The notes under the pieces are model-generated. The model ran no database searches and was not told where the DNA came from. It saw only the letters and a program-made list of their open reading frames with translations. A DNA stretch of 64,000 bases from Psychrobacillus lasiicapitis (GTDB lineage: Bacteria > Bacillota > Bacilli > Bacillales_A > Planococcaceae). Positions within the stretch are counted from its first letter, which is position 1. Each line of letters opens with the position of its first letter. The stretch is taken from assembly GCF_006861795.1 (NCBI RefSeq), contig NZ_VDGH01000004.1:186001-250000 (forward strand), read 5' to 3'. Made by a program: the position numbers and the translations under genes. Of this stretch, positions 1 to 6,868 are shown one piece after another.

Positions 1-186
1 ATGATCATCTAAAGTAAGCCCTGTATCACCTGAAACAGGGATATTGTAAACAGGCGATGATACATGATCCTTTTGAAAAGGTATACCAAGTAGTTTGCTG
101 TACCATTCGACGGATTTTTCTAAGTTACTAACATGGATAAAAACATTATTTACCTTACAAGCAATTGGAGAAGCAATCAAATTCAT
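1..186 (-). CDS. VOC-family (glyoxalase-like) protein, 3' part outside window
   Basis: Reads from 186 leftwards and runs off the window edge, so only about 62 N-terminal residues are visible. They include an FIHVSNLEKSVEWYSKLLG stretch, the usual first beta-alpha unit of vicinal-oxygen-chelate (glyoxalase/bleomycin-resistance) proteins. The ATG at 186 is preferred to the ATG at 192 because the AAGGTGG ribosome site lies 7 nt from it but only 1 nt from the upstream one. Substrate cannot be told. It is probably a host gene bordering the prophage. Confidence 0.75.
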   Translation of the reverse strand, partial: MNLIASPIACKVNNVFIHVSNLEKSVEWYSKLLGIPFQKDHVSSPVYNIPVSGDTGLTLDDH

Positions 187-310
187 AAACATTCCACCTT
201 TTCTGTTAATAAAATAAATTATTCGATAGATAAAGAAAAAAACCTTTAAAAATTTCAAGAGAAGTAAGATGCAGTTCGTAGACTTAGAGAATTAGAAGAG
301 GGGGAAAACA
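187..310. other. Left junction region of the prophage
   Basis: AT-rich stretch between the VOC gene and the first phage-like gene. An open frame at 268-339 (DAVRRLRELEEGEN and a few more residues) has no start codon and reads like the C-terminal end of a lost upstream gene; it overlaps the start of the next gene. I see no integrase, repressor or obvious attachment core here. The prophage edge therefore probably lies near position 200-270, by inference only. Confidence 0.35.
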
Positions 311-553
311 GTGGATGGTTTTGTAATATACCTATCTAGTGAGAGTTACCGAAGTAGTTCAAATGACTATGGTTATTGGACGGGTAAAGTATTCAGAGGT
401 GAAGATGTAACATACCCAGGTTACGAAGATGATAAAACCCATAACAATGTAAAAGTATACACAAGTAAAAAAAGAGCCGAAAATATGGCGAAAAAGTTGG
501 AGAATAGATGTACCTATGTATTCACTGCAACAGTCGAAAAAGTAGAGGATTAA
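311..553 (+). CDS. Small phage protein of unknown function
   Basis: 80 residues, GTG start with a strong AGAGGGGG ribosome site just upstream. Sequence is polar and rich in Tyr, Ser and Lys with no recognisable domain. The lysine-rich centre (TSKKRAENMAKKLENR) looks helical. It leads a run of small genes ending in ssb, a common arrangement in the early region of temperate phages of Bacillales. I do not recognise the family. Confidence 0.6.
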   Translation: MDGFVIYLSSESYRSSSNDYGYWTGKVFRGEDVTYPGYEDDKTHNNVKVYTSKKRAENMAKKLENRCTYVFTATVEKVED

Positions 554-593
554 TATACAGTTCGTAAATAAAGCGAAGTAAAGGGTGGTTTGA

Positions 594-800
594 ATGGCAT
601 CCGCAAGAACACGATTGAGAAGCATTCGTAAAAGAGCGAGTAAGCGAACGGATCCTAAGAACAACATGATTGAAATTGCTGGTGATGACTTCTGGTGGAT
701 TATGAATCTTTTTTATCAGGCCGACAAAATTGAACTGTTGGAAACTAATCTGAAACTGCAGGAAAGAATAAAAGAATTAGAGATGGAGGAAAACTCATGA
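594..800 (+). CDS. Small basic phage protein, unknown
   Basis: 68 residues. The N-terminus is strongly basic ([14 protein letters not shown]), followed by a helical, Leu/Glu-rich C-terminus that may form a short coiled coil. The last codons overlap the ssb start by 4 nt, so the two are probably translationally coupled. The AAGGGTGG ribosome site precedes the ATG. No function can be assigned from sequence. Confidence 0.6.
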   Translation: MASARTRLRSIRKRASKRTDPKNNMIEIAGDDFWWIMNLFYQADKIELLETNLKLQERIKELEMEENS

Positions 801-1288
801 TTAACCGAGTCGTATTAGTTGGAAGGCTCACAAAAGATGTTGAGCTTAGATATACTCCTTCGGGAGTAGCGATGGCAAGATTTACACTAGCTTGTAACAG
901 ACCATTCAAAAGTGAAGGTGGCGAGCAACAGGCAGATTTTATAAACATCATCGTTTGGAGAAAGCAAGCTGAGAACACAGCAAACTTCTTGAAGAAAGGA
1001 AGTTTGGCAGGTGTTGAGGGACGTATTCAAACAGGCAGTTATGAGGGCCAAGATGGTAAGCGTGTCTATACGACTGACGTTGTCGCTGATAGCGTTCAAT
1101 TCCTTGAAACGAAGAATGGACAGGCTAACCAAAACAACGGTACTACAGAGCAACCTAACGACCATCAGCGAAGCCGTTCAGAGTACCAGCACCCACAAAC
1201 TCAGCCAAATTATACGAGAGTGGAAGAAGATCCATTTGCTAATAGTAGTGGACCCATCGAAGTGACCGATGATGATCTCCCGTTCTGA
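797..1288 (+). CDS. ssb: Single-stranded DNA-binding protein
   Basis: 163 residues. The OB-fold spans about residues 1-105, beginning [20 protein letters not shown] with the typical [12 protein letters not shown] and [19 protein letters not shown] segments. A Gln/Asn-rich linker follows, then the acidic tip DDDLPF that recruits replication and repair partners. It covers single-stranded DNA during phage replication or recombination. It overlaps the preceding small gene and is followed 13 nt later by another small phage gene. Its place next to phage genes marks it as the phage copy, not the chromosomal rpsF-ssb-rpsR one. Confidence 0.95.
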   Translation: MINRVVLVGRLTKDVELRYTPSGVAMARFTLACNRPFKSEGGEQQADFINIIVWRKQAENTANFLKKGSLAGVEGRIQTGSYEGQDGKRVYTTDVVADSVQFLETKNGQANQNNGTTEQPNDHQRSRSEYQHPQTQPNYTRVEEDPFANSSGPIEVTDDDLPF

Positions 1289-1301
1289 GTGAGGTGATAT
1301 C

Positions 1302-1493
1302 ATGAATTACTATTTGTTTGAGGATGATAAGCACAGAGTCAATATGATATTTCAAGAGTCAGAGCTAGAAGCGTTTGTATGGTACTGGAAAGAAGGCTAT
1401 GACATTACGAAAATAGCGAAAGAAATGAAGAGGAAGCCGATTGAAGTGTTGTTACTGGCTTTAGATAGGGCGGAAAGGAAAGATAAAGCGTAG
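1302..1493 (+). CDS. Small phage protein with possible helix-turn-helix
   Basis: 63 residues with a GAGGTGA ribosome site 5 nt before ATG. Residues about 30-55 (GYDITKIAKEMKRKPIEVLLLALDRA) resemble a helix-turn-helix of the kind seen in small phage regulators. The N-terminus is acidic and aromatic. It is the last gene before a short hairpin and is probably cotranscribed with ssb. Regulatory function is inferred only. Confidence 0.55.
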   Translation: MNYYLFEDDKHRVNMIFQESELEAFVWYWKEGYDITKIAKEMKRKPIEVLLLALDRAERKDKA

Positions 1494-1522
1494 GAAACAT
1501 AGTATTTTTGGATAACAAAAAA

Positions 1523-1540
1523 GACAGGACTCCTCCTGTC
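1523..1540. other. Short perfect hairpin after the ssb cluster
   Basis: GACAGGA and TCCTGTC form a 7-bp stem with a 4-nt loop. No T-run follows on the plus strand, but an A-run precedes it, so it would act as a terminator only for minus-strand transcription. It may instead be an mRNA-stabilising or attenuating structure ahead of the xtrA-like gene. Confidence 0.45.
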
Positions 1541-1577
1541 TCGCACAACTCAATTATAACACAATGGAGGGGTCTTG

Positions 1578-1778
1578 ATGGATACAAACAATTTAGAAAT
1601 AGACACTAGAACTATGCAGTTAACTGTCGATATAATGGATATACCTACCAGTTGTGTGATAGTAATCTGTGACGGCAAAGCAAAACTCAGAGAACTTCCG
1701 ACTCACGGTGAATATAAGATTGTGACGCACCAAGGGAAAGTGAAGAGGATGAGGACGGAAATGGGGGAAGAGTTTTGA
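1578..1778 (+). CDS. XtrA/YqaO-like small phage protein
   Basis: 66 residues from ATG 1578, chosen because GGAGG at 1566-1570 is 7 nt upstream; an in-frame TTG 3 nt earlier sits too close to it. The pattern (beta-rich, ICDGKAKLRELPTHGEYKIVTHQGK) fits the small XtrA/YqaO proteins of PBSX and skin; assignment is from recall. Its 3' end overlaps the following membrane gene by 4 nt (TTGA). A degenerate second copy of its 3' end lies at 2600-2689, making this gene the left border of a duplicated cassette. Confidence 0.6.
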   Translation: MDTNNLEIDTRTMQLTVDIMDIPTSCVIVICDGKAKLRELPTHGEYKIVTHQGKVKRMRTEMGEEF

Positions 1779-2419
1779 GTGAAAGTAAACTTGAAAAGAA
1801 AATATTATATACTCTTGTCTGCGTGTTACTAGGAATATTGCTAGCGCTGATTTTAAGAATGAATATCACTCTTTCAGAAATTAAGATATCAAGTTCTCTA
1901 GCTACTTTTTTAGGAGCTCTAGCAGGTGCTGGAATATCAGGTGGTACAGCAATTTATGTAATGCATAGAGATATCTCTTTTAGAAAAGATGAAAAACAAA
2001 AGGAAGCAAAAGATAACTTTGATAAATCATTGGAACTAATTCGAATGTGGACACGGTCTTATTTATTAACTGTCGGTAATATAAACAATTTTATGAATTT
2101 GAATGGAGGCAAAGCAAAACAGTCTTTATTGCAAGAATTAGAAGCCATTAAGAAATGTAAAGCTAGTCTAGATAATATAAATGATGATTATATACCTAGA
2201 GATATATATAAACATTTCCTTGAGTTAAAATCTTATATAGAACTAAAATATCACCAGTATAGCGCTTATGTATCTACGATAGAACTTACCTATGGCGATG
2301 ACGAGGTTATTGTTGTCAAAGAGAATGAGTCTTTAAAAGAATTTCTTATTGATAATTATAAACAAGACAAAGAAAGTATTAGATCTAGATTTTTTGAAAT
2401 TTCAAATTATAAAATTTAA
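1775..2419 (+). CDS. Accessory membrane protein, unknown (cassette copy 1)
   Basis: 214 residues with TTG start overlapping the xtrA-like stop, so probably translated by coupling. Two hydrophobic segments (about 9-27 and 37-60; the second is Gly/Ala-rich, TFLGALAGAGISGGTAIYV) are followed by a long charged, helical cytosolic part (about 65-214). Base composition is more AT-rich than the structural genes. The gene lies between the xtrA-like gene and a strong terminator, a typical place for morons. I do not recognise the family. Superinfection exclusion or defence is plausible from context, but it is inference. Confidence 0.6.
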   Translation: MSESKLEKKILYTLVCVLLGILLALILRMNITLSEIKISSSLATFLGALAGAGISGGTAIYVMHRDISFRKDEKQKEAKDNFDKSLELIRMWTRSYLLTVGNINNFMNLNGGKAKQSLLQELEAIKKCKASLDNINDDYIPRDIYKHFLELKSYIELKYHQYSAYVSTIELTYGDDEVIVVKENESLKEFLIDNYKQDKESIRSRFFEISNYKI

Positions 2420-2433
2420 TTATAAATGTTCTA

Positions 2434-2495
2434 CCAGCCAACTGGAGGACAACATTTGATTACAGCAACCGCTGTGTCATTTGTTGTCTTTTTTT
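2434..2495 (+). terminator. Repeated stem-loop terminator, copy 1
   Basis: Begins CCAGCCAACTGGAGGACAAC and folds into a long outer stem (GACAACA with TGTTGTC) enclosing an inner ACAGC/GCTGT hairpin, then T-rich sequence. Nearly the same sequence recurs at 3878-3942. The block ends the first accessory gene and is one border of the duplicated cassette. Confidence 0.75.
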
Positions 2496-2515
2496 ATATC
2501 AAAAGTTAAATAATG

Positions 2516-2546
2516 TTGAAAGTAGAAAACTCTTTTCTGATATAAT
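2516..2546 (+). promoter_or_regulatory. Probable sigma-A promoter of the second accessory gene
   Basis: TTGAAA at 2516-2521 and an extended -10 element TGATATAAT ending at 2546. The spacer is 19 nt, long for sigma-A but offset by the TG extension. It lies just after terminator copy 1 and before the xtrA remnant, so the second accessory gene could be expressed in the lysogen independently of phage operons. Confidence 0.5.
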
Positions 2547-2599
2547 GGAACTATATAAAGAAAGTGACATTAGATTCATATGAAAGTAGGTAAATCAAA

Positions 2600-2689
2600 G
2601 TGAACCACCATAGAGAATTTAAGAATGTAACGCATCAGGAAAAGGATATGAGGAGGACACGTAGGGAAGAAGGGAAAGATCTTGAGTAA
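2600..2689 (+). pseudogene. Degenerate second copy of the xtrA-like 3' end
   Basis: A 29-codon open frame from GTG 2600. Its product region HREFKNVTHQEKDMRR...EEGKDLE aligns with HGEYKIVTHQGKVKRM...MGEEF, the end of the xtrA-like protein at 1578-1778. DNA similarity also covers the TTGAGT junction with the next gene. The N-terminal half is missing. It overlaps the start of the 2682 gene by 8 nt, so it could still act as a coupling leader. Evidence of an ancestral duplication. Confidence 0.6.
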
Positions 2690-3872
2690 GGACAGTAAGA
2701 ATATATTTTATATTATTCCAATTATCTGGTTGCTAGGATTTGTTTCTTTATTGGTTACAATATATTTTTCTTCAATAATAACTTCGATATTTAATTGGCC
2801 AAACATTTTATATAATTACTTTAATATTTTTCAGTCTAATGATGAGGATATCAAGGCAAATATCTTTATTACTGTTATAGTAATTTGGTTTCTGTTATCA
2901 TATTTTGTTTATTTGTTATTTGTAAAATTTTTAATGAAAAAATCTTTGAGTTTTCAAAGGAGGTATTTAGAGTTAAATTTAAAGAGGATTGTAGCCATAT
3001 TAACTATTATGATAGCTTATTTAGGCTTTATTCCACTTTTTCTAACGTTTATCGTTATTGAGCAAAATGTAATCACCAGTATAAGTAATTTCTATTTATT
3101 AGTATTCATGGGTTTAATTTTACCTTATACAAATTTTATTTTAAACGAATCTAAAATTTCAGATAGTCAGTCTAATTTTCAAGAAGAAAAGGATGAAGTC
3201 ATGAAATATGATGTATATAAAATTAAGAGTTTAAAGCTTCATTTTACTTATACTGCTATAATTTTGATATTACTTACTTGTTTGGTAGGGGGGTTATCAT
3301 TATATCGTCAGGACCTAGCAATTTCAGGATTATCAAATGCTTCTTTACTTTTATCTATAGTTCTAGCTGTAATTGCTATTTTAATAACACTTTGGGATGT
3401 AGCAGGACAAAAACAAAATGTTTATGATATGAAAAAAGAAATTGAAAAATTAAATAAAATTGTGAGGAAATCTTCTAATTTTTCTCAGGAACTAGAAGAT
3501 GGTTTATCAAAGATAGAAGGTATGAATAAAGAGAATCTTAGTTTGTTAACATCTTTACAAAAGCTAATGATAGAGAGTAAAACAAATGATAAACCTGAGG
3601 AGTTTTATGAAAAAGTAGAAGAGTTATTGAATTATAATAATTTTATTAATAATTACAATACTATTAGTGGTTCTAGAGATATAAAGATTGCAAAAAAAGA
3701 AATTATGAGATATGTTCTAACAAATCCTGGATTAAATTCTAATGAAATACTATATAACTTTAAAGGCAAAAGTCCTTCACATTATCTTTTTTATAAAGAT
3801 GCTCTAAATGATTTAATCTTTAGTAAAGAACTAGAGGTAGACAACGAGGGGAAGTTGAAAATAACATTTTAG
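2682..3872 (+). CDS. Multi-spanning accessory membrane protein, unknown (cassette copy 2)
   Basis: 396 residues, TTG start in the same TTGAGT context as the first accessory gene. About six hydrophobic segments are visible (near 8-30, 59-82, 102-126, 135-153, 190-207, 219-239). A helical, probably coiled-coil stretch (240-300) follows, then a C-terminal part (about 330-396) with a winged-helix-like look (KKEIMRYVLTNPGLNSNEIL...). Very AT-rich, with codon use unlike the structural genes, which suggests recent transfer. It has its own promoter candidate and terminator. Function unknown; membrane-based phage exclusion is one possibility. Confidence 0.6.
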   Translation: MSKDSKNIFYIIPIIWLLGFVSLLVTIYFSSIITSIFNWPNILYNYFNIFQSNDEDIKANIFITVIVIWFLLSYFVYLLFVKFLMKKSLSFQRRYLELNLKRIVAILTIMIAYLGFIPLFLTFIVIEQNVITSISNFYLLVFMGLILPYTNFILNESKISDSQSNFQEEKDEVMKYDVYKIKSLKLHFTYTAIILILLTCLVGGLSLYRQDLAISGLSNASLLLSIVLAVIAILITLWDVAGQKQNVYDMKKEIEKLNKIVRKSSNFSQELEDGLSKIEGMNKENLSLLTSLQKLMIESKTNDKPEEFYEKVEELLNYNNFINNYNTISGSRDIKIAKKEIMRYVLTNPGLNSNEILYNFKGKSPSHYLFYKDALNDLIFSKELEVDNEGKLKITF

Positions 3873-3877
3873 TCCAC

Positions 3878-3942
3878 CCAGCCAACTGGAGGACAACAAA
3901 CGATTACAGCAATCGCTGTGTCATTTGTTGTCCTCTTTTTTA
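3878..3942 (+). terminator. Repeated stem-loop terminator, copy 2
   Basis: GGACAACAAA and TTTGTTGTCC form a perfect 10-bp outer stem around an inner ACAGC/GCTGT hairpin, followed by a T-run. About 90 percent identical by eye to 2434-2495. Closes the second accessory gene. Confidence 0.8.
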
Positions 3943-3965
3943 TTTCATCTGAGGGAGAGAAGGGA

Positions 3966-4157
3966 ATGGGAACGTTACAAACAGAACTAGTCGAAAAAGG
4001 GATAAAACAAGCTACTAGGGGTGAGTTAGTCAATCCGAATACAAAGACGAGTAAGAAGGGTAAAGAACGCTATTCTCGTAGGGAAATTGAAGAATTGATG
4101 GGGTGCAATCGACAAACGTACATAAGAGTTAGTGGAGCGATTCGAAATAAACGATAG
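3966..4157 (+). CDS. Small phage protein with DNA-binding look
   Basis: 63 residues from ATG 3966, with GAGGGAGAGAAGGG upstream. A longer reading from 3918 would start inside the terminator stem and is rejected. The C-terminal half (YSRREIEELMGCNRQTYIRVSGAIRNKR) looks like a helix-turn-helix and is basic. It directly precedes the late-regulator-like gene, with 11 nt between them. Probably a small transcriptional regulator, not assigned to a family. Confidence 0.55.
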   Translation: MGTLQTELVEKGIKQATRGELVNPNTKTSKKGKERYSRREIEELMGCNRQTYIRVSGAIRNKR

Positions 4158-4168
4158 GAGTGATTGAT

Positions 4169-4654
4169 ATGTTCAAAAGCAGAAATTCAATAGCATCAAT
4201 AATCACAGATTACCAAATGATGAAAACAGAGATAGAAAGACTAGAGCGTATATTGTATGGTTATAAAATTCCTATGTATGATTGGGGTGTCGCTCAATAC
4301 GGATTAGATGCTGCTATGCCGAAAGGTTCTTCAGGTAAGAGTGAAGCTGAATTAAAAAAAATGGATATTCGAGAACGAAAACAATTAGAGCGACTTACTT
4401 ATATGAGGTACTGCGTACACATATTAGAGAGTTTCACCAACTCATTTGCAGACTTACGAACGAATATTGTTTATGATCACATTTTAGATGGTTGGACGTA
4501 TCGACAAATTGCTGGCGAACTAGGTGTAGGCGTCACTTACGTAAAAGAAAGAAAGCATCAAATAATAGAAATCATTGTAAGCGCACGAAACGCACAGAAC
4601 GCACAAAAAGCACAAGACGACCAATATTTGCTAAAAGAAAAATCTGCGGTGTAA
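4169..4654 (+). CDS. Phage late transcription regulator (ArpU/sigma-like family)
   Basis: 161 residues from ATG 4169, with AGGAG 8 nt upstream. The C-terminal region carries a sigma-70 region-4-like helix-turn-helix (VYDHILDGWTYRQIAGELGVGVTYVKERKHQII, about 100-135), preceded by a helical domain containing RERKQLERLTYMRYCVHILE. Proteins of this type sit just before terminase in many temperate phages of Firmicutes and activate the packaging and morphogenesis genes. The Ala/Gln-rich NAQNAQKAQ tail is low complexity. Family membership is by architecture and position. Confidence 0.65.
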   Translation: MFKSRNSIASIITDYQMMKTEIERLERILYGYKIPMYDWGVAQYGLDAAMPKGSSGKSEAELKKMDIRERKQLERLTYMRYCVHILESFTNSFADLRTNIVYDHILDGWTYRQIAGELGVGVTYVKERKHQIIEIIVSARNAQNAQKAQDDQYLLKEKSAV

Positions 4655-4778
4655 ACTGGAAGGAGGGTCGGCTAGGTAGGTCCCCCGGGCGAAAAATAGT
4701 TTTCGTTTACCATCTTACGATGCTTTGTAGGAGGATTTTCACTTTCTTTGGCGAATATTGTCAATGGGAGGTGAGAAT
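4655..4778 (+). promoter_or_regulatory. Short intergenic region with GC-rich patch before packaging genes
   Basis: Contains an unusually GC-rich patch (about 4669-4690) including CCCGGG at 4684-4689, followed by a small hairpin (CGAAAA/TTTTCG, 4690-4705). Position between the late regulator and terminase is where packaging sites or late promoters are often found. Function not shown by sequence. Confidence 0.3.
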
Positions 4779-5108
4779 ATGGCGAATGACACAAAAGATA
4801 TTATTGTAGCTATATTAAAATATTTAGAAGACTCTTTAGACGAGGAGAGAATAGACTTTAATAAAGTAAATCCAGAAGCGTTAGGTATTTCTGCACCTAA
4901 ACACAGCAGAATCTTAAGTATGATGATAGAAGAGGGCTATATAGATGGCTTAAGAAAAATTCCAACTTTAGGAACTACTTACAGTGGCTACAAAGCTTTG
5001 GAACCTCGAATAACTTTGAAGGGAATAGACTATTTAGAAGCGAATAAACCAACTGCAAAGGTATATACAATTCTAAAAGAAATAAAGGAATGGATTCCTG
5101 GTTATTAA
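4779..5108 (+). CDS. YjcQ-like winged-helix phage protein
   Basis: 109 residues from ATG 4779, with GGGAGGTGAG upstream. An N-terminal helical part (ILKYLEDSLDEERIDF), a winged-helix-type middle (SAPKHSRILSMMIEEGYIDGL) and RITLKGIDYLEANKP near the end match the pattern of YjcQ-type proteins found in Bacillales prophages and mobile elements. It is followed by a terminator. Probably DNA-binding; target unknown. Confidence 0.6.
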   Translation: MANDTKDIIVAILKYLEDSLDEERIDFNKVNPEALGISAPKHSRILSMMIEEGYIDGLRKIPTLGTTYSGYKALEPRITLKGIDYLEANKPTAKVYTILKEIKEWIPGY

Positions 5109-5120
5109 ACATGCACGTTT

Positions 5121-5147
5121 AAGCATCTCAACGGAGGTGCTTTTTTT
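5121..5147 (+). terminator. Intrinsic terminator after the YjcQ-like gene
   Basis: AAGCATCTC (5121-5129) pairs with GAGGTGCTT (5134-5142) around a 4-nt loop and is followed by a run of T. Confidence 0.85.
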
Positions 5148-5185
5148 ATGCCATAAAAAGCAAATAGCATAATGGGGTGATGCCA

Positions 5186-5626
5186 TTGATTGAACAGAAA
5201 TTAACTATGAAACAACAGGCGTTTGCAGATAACTACATCGAGCTGGGTAATGCTACAGAAGCTTATTTAAAGGCTTATCCGAATGTAAAAAAAGAAGCAA
5301 CAGCTAGAGCTAATGGAAGTAGGCTGCTAACAAATGCTAACGTTTCTGCCTATATAGAAAGCCGAATGGAAGAATTAAAGTCGGAACGAGTTGCAGATCA
5401 ACAAGAAATTTTAGAATACCTAACAAGCATTATGCGTGGAGAACAACAAGAACAAACGCTTCGAGGTATGGGTGAAGGTTATCAGTCGATAGATGATATA
5501 GACGTCAGTGCCAAAGACAGAATCAAAGCGGCAGAAATGCTTGGTAAACGATATGCGATGTGGACTGAGAAACAACAAATAGATGGCTTAGTTCCAGTGA
5601 CGATTGTGAATGATTTAGATGACTAA
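5186..5626 (+). CDS. Terminase small subunit
   Basis: 146 residues from TTG 5186 (GGGGTGA 5 nt upstream); GTG 5177 and ATG 5180 are in frame but overlap the ribosome site. The start MKQQAFADNYIELGNATEAYLKAYP and following SRLLTNANVSAYIESRM are typical of the Terminase_2 family, whose N-terminal helix-turn-helix binds the packaging site. It overlaps the large subunit gene by 8 nt. Works with the large subunit to recognise and cut concatemeric phage DNA. Confidence 0.85.
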   Translation: MIEQKLTMKQQAFADNYIELGNATEAYLKAYPNVKKEATARANGSRLLTNANVSAYIESRMEELKSERVADQQEILEYLTSIMRGEQQEQTLRGMGEGYQSIDDIDVSAKDRIKAAEMLGKRYAMWTEKQQIDGLVPVTIVNDLDD

Positions 5627-6851
5627 CGTAAGCTTAAAGAAAGTTGTTGGTGGAGGATACAAAGATTACTGGAATTATAAAGGTCGTTACCGAGTAGTTA
5701 AAGGTGGCCGTGGTTCTAAAAAATCTACAACTACTGCATTAAACTTTATTGTGCGAATGATGGAAAATCCAACTGCAAATTTATTAGTTATCCGGAAAGT
5801 TTTTAAAGATCATCAAGATTCCACATACGCTCAATTAAAATGGGCAATCAATCAATTGGAAGTAGCCCATTTATGGGAAGCAAAGTTGAGCCCGTTGGTC
5901 ATCATCTATAAACCTACCGGACAGAAGATAATGTTTCGTGGATTAGATAGTCCGATGAGTGTTACCTCAATCACAGTAGATAAAGGATATTTATCTTGGG
6001 CGTGGTTCGAGGAAGCGTTCCAGGTAGTAGATGAAGATGATTTCAACAAAATAGATATGTCTATCCGTGGTGACACTGGAGGACTATTCAAACAAATTAC
6101 GCTTACGTTTAACCCGTGGTCAGATAAACACTGGTTGAAGAAGCGTTTTTTTGATGTAGAAAATCCAAATGTCTTAGCGATGACGACCAATTACCTTTGC
6201 AATGAATTCTTAGATCATTCGGATATCGATTTATTCGAATGGATGAAGAAGCATTCTCCTAGACGTTACAAAATTGAAGGTCTTGGTGAGTGGGGTATTG
6301 CTGAAGGCGGCATTTATGAAAATTGGAGAGAGTTTGCATTCGATAAAACAGAAATCGCTAAAAGAGAAGGAATTAAAGCGGTGTTTGGACTTGACTTCGG
6401 TTATACAAATGACCCGTCAGCATTGGCATGTGCATTTGTAGACGTGAAAAACAAAGAGATGTTTTTGTTTGATGAAATGTATGAGAAAGCTTTGTTGAAT
6501 GATGAAATAGCTAAGAAAATAACTGACAAAGGGTATTCGAAAGAACTGATTATTGCGGATTCCTCTGAACCTAAGTCAATTGTCGATTTAAGACGGTATG
6601 GCTTACGGAAGGTGAAGGCTGCAGACAAAGGACCAGACAGTATTAAAGTCGGCATCCAATTTATTCAACAGTTCAGCATATTCGTACATCCTACCTGTAC
6701 AAATTTCAGCATAGAGCTAGCCAACTATGTTTGGGATAAAAACAAGGAAGGCAAGCCAATCAACAAACCGATTGATGAATATAACCACTTACTAGATGCA
6801 TTGAGATATAGCTTAGAACCTATTAGAAAACGCACTAGAAAAACAGGATAA
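5619..6851 (+). CDS. Terminase large subunit (PBSX type)
   Basis: 410 residues. The N-terminal ATPase has a modified Walker A GGRGSKKST (29-37) and a LSWAWFEEAF Walker B-like segment; the C-terminal nuclease part begins FGLDFGYTNDPSALACAFVD with the expected acidic residues, and ends NHLLDALRYSLEP. Size fits the PBSX-type terminase family. It powers DNA translocation into the prohead and cuts the DNA. Translationally coupled to the small subunit gene. Confidence 0.92.
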   Translation: MTNVSLKKVVGGGYKDYWNYKGRYRVVKGGRGSKKSTTTALNFIVRMMENPTANLLVIRKVFKDHQDSTYAQLKWAINQLEVAHLWEAKLSPLVIIYKPTGQKIMFRGLDSPMSVTSITVDKGYLSWAWFEEAFQVVDEDDFNKIDMSIRGDTGGLFKQITLTFNPWSDKHWLKKRFFDVENPNVLAMTTNYLCNEFLDHSDIDLFEWMKKHSPRRYKIEGLGEWGIAEGGIYENWREFAFDKTEIAKREGIKAVFGLDFGYTNDPSALACAFVDVKNKEMFLFDEMYEKALLNDEIAKKITDKGYSKELIIADSSEPKSIVDLRRYGLRKVKAADKGPDSIKVGIQFIQQFSIFVHPTCTNFSIELANYVWDKNKEGKPINKPIDEYNHLLDALRYSLEPIRKRTRKTG

Positions 6852-6868
6852 ACAAAGGGGGGAGATAA

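Noticed and set aside
1523-1540. Hairpin after ssb cluster as a plus-strand terminator
   Set aside because: No T-run follows on the plus strand.
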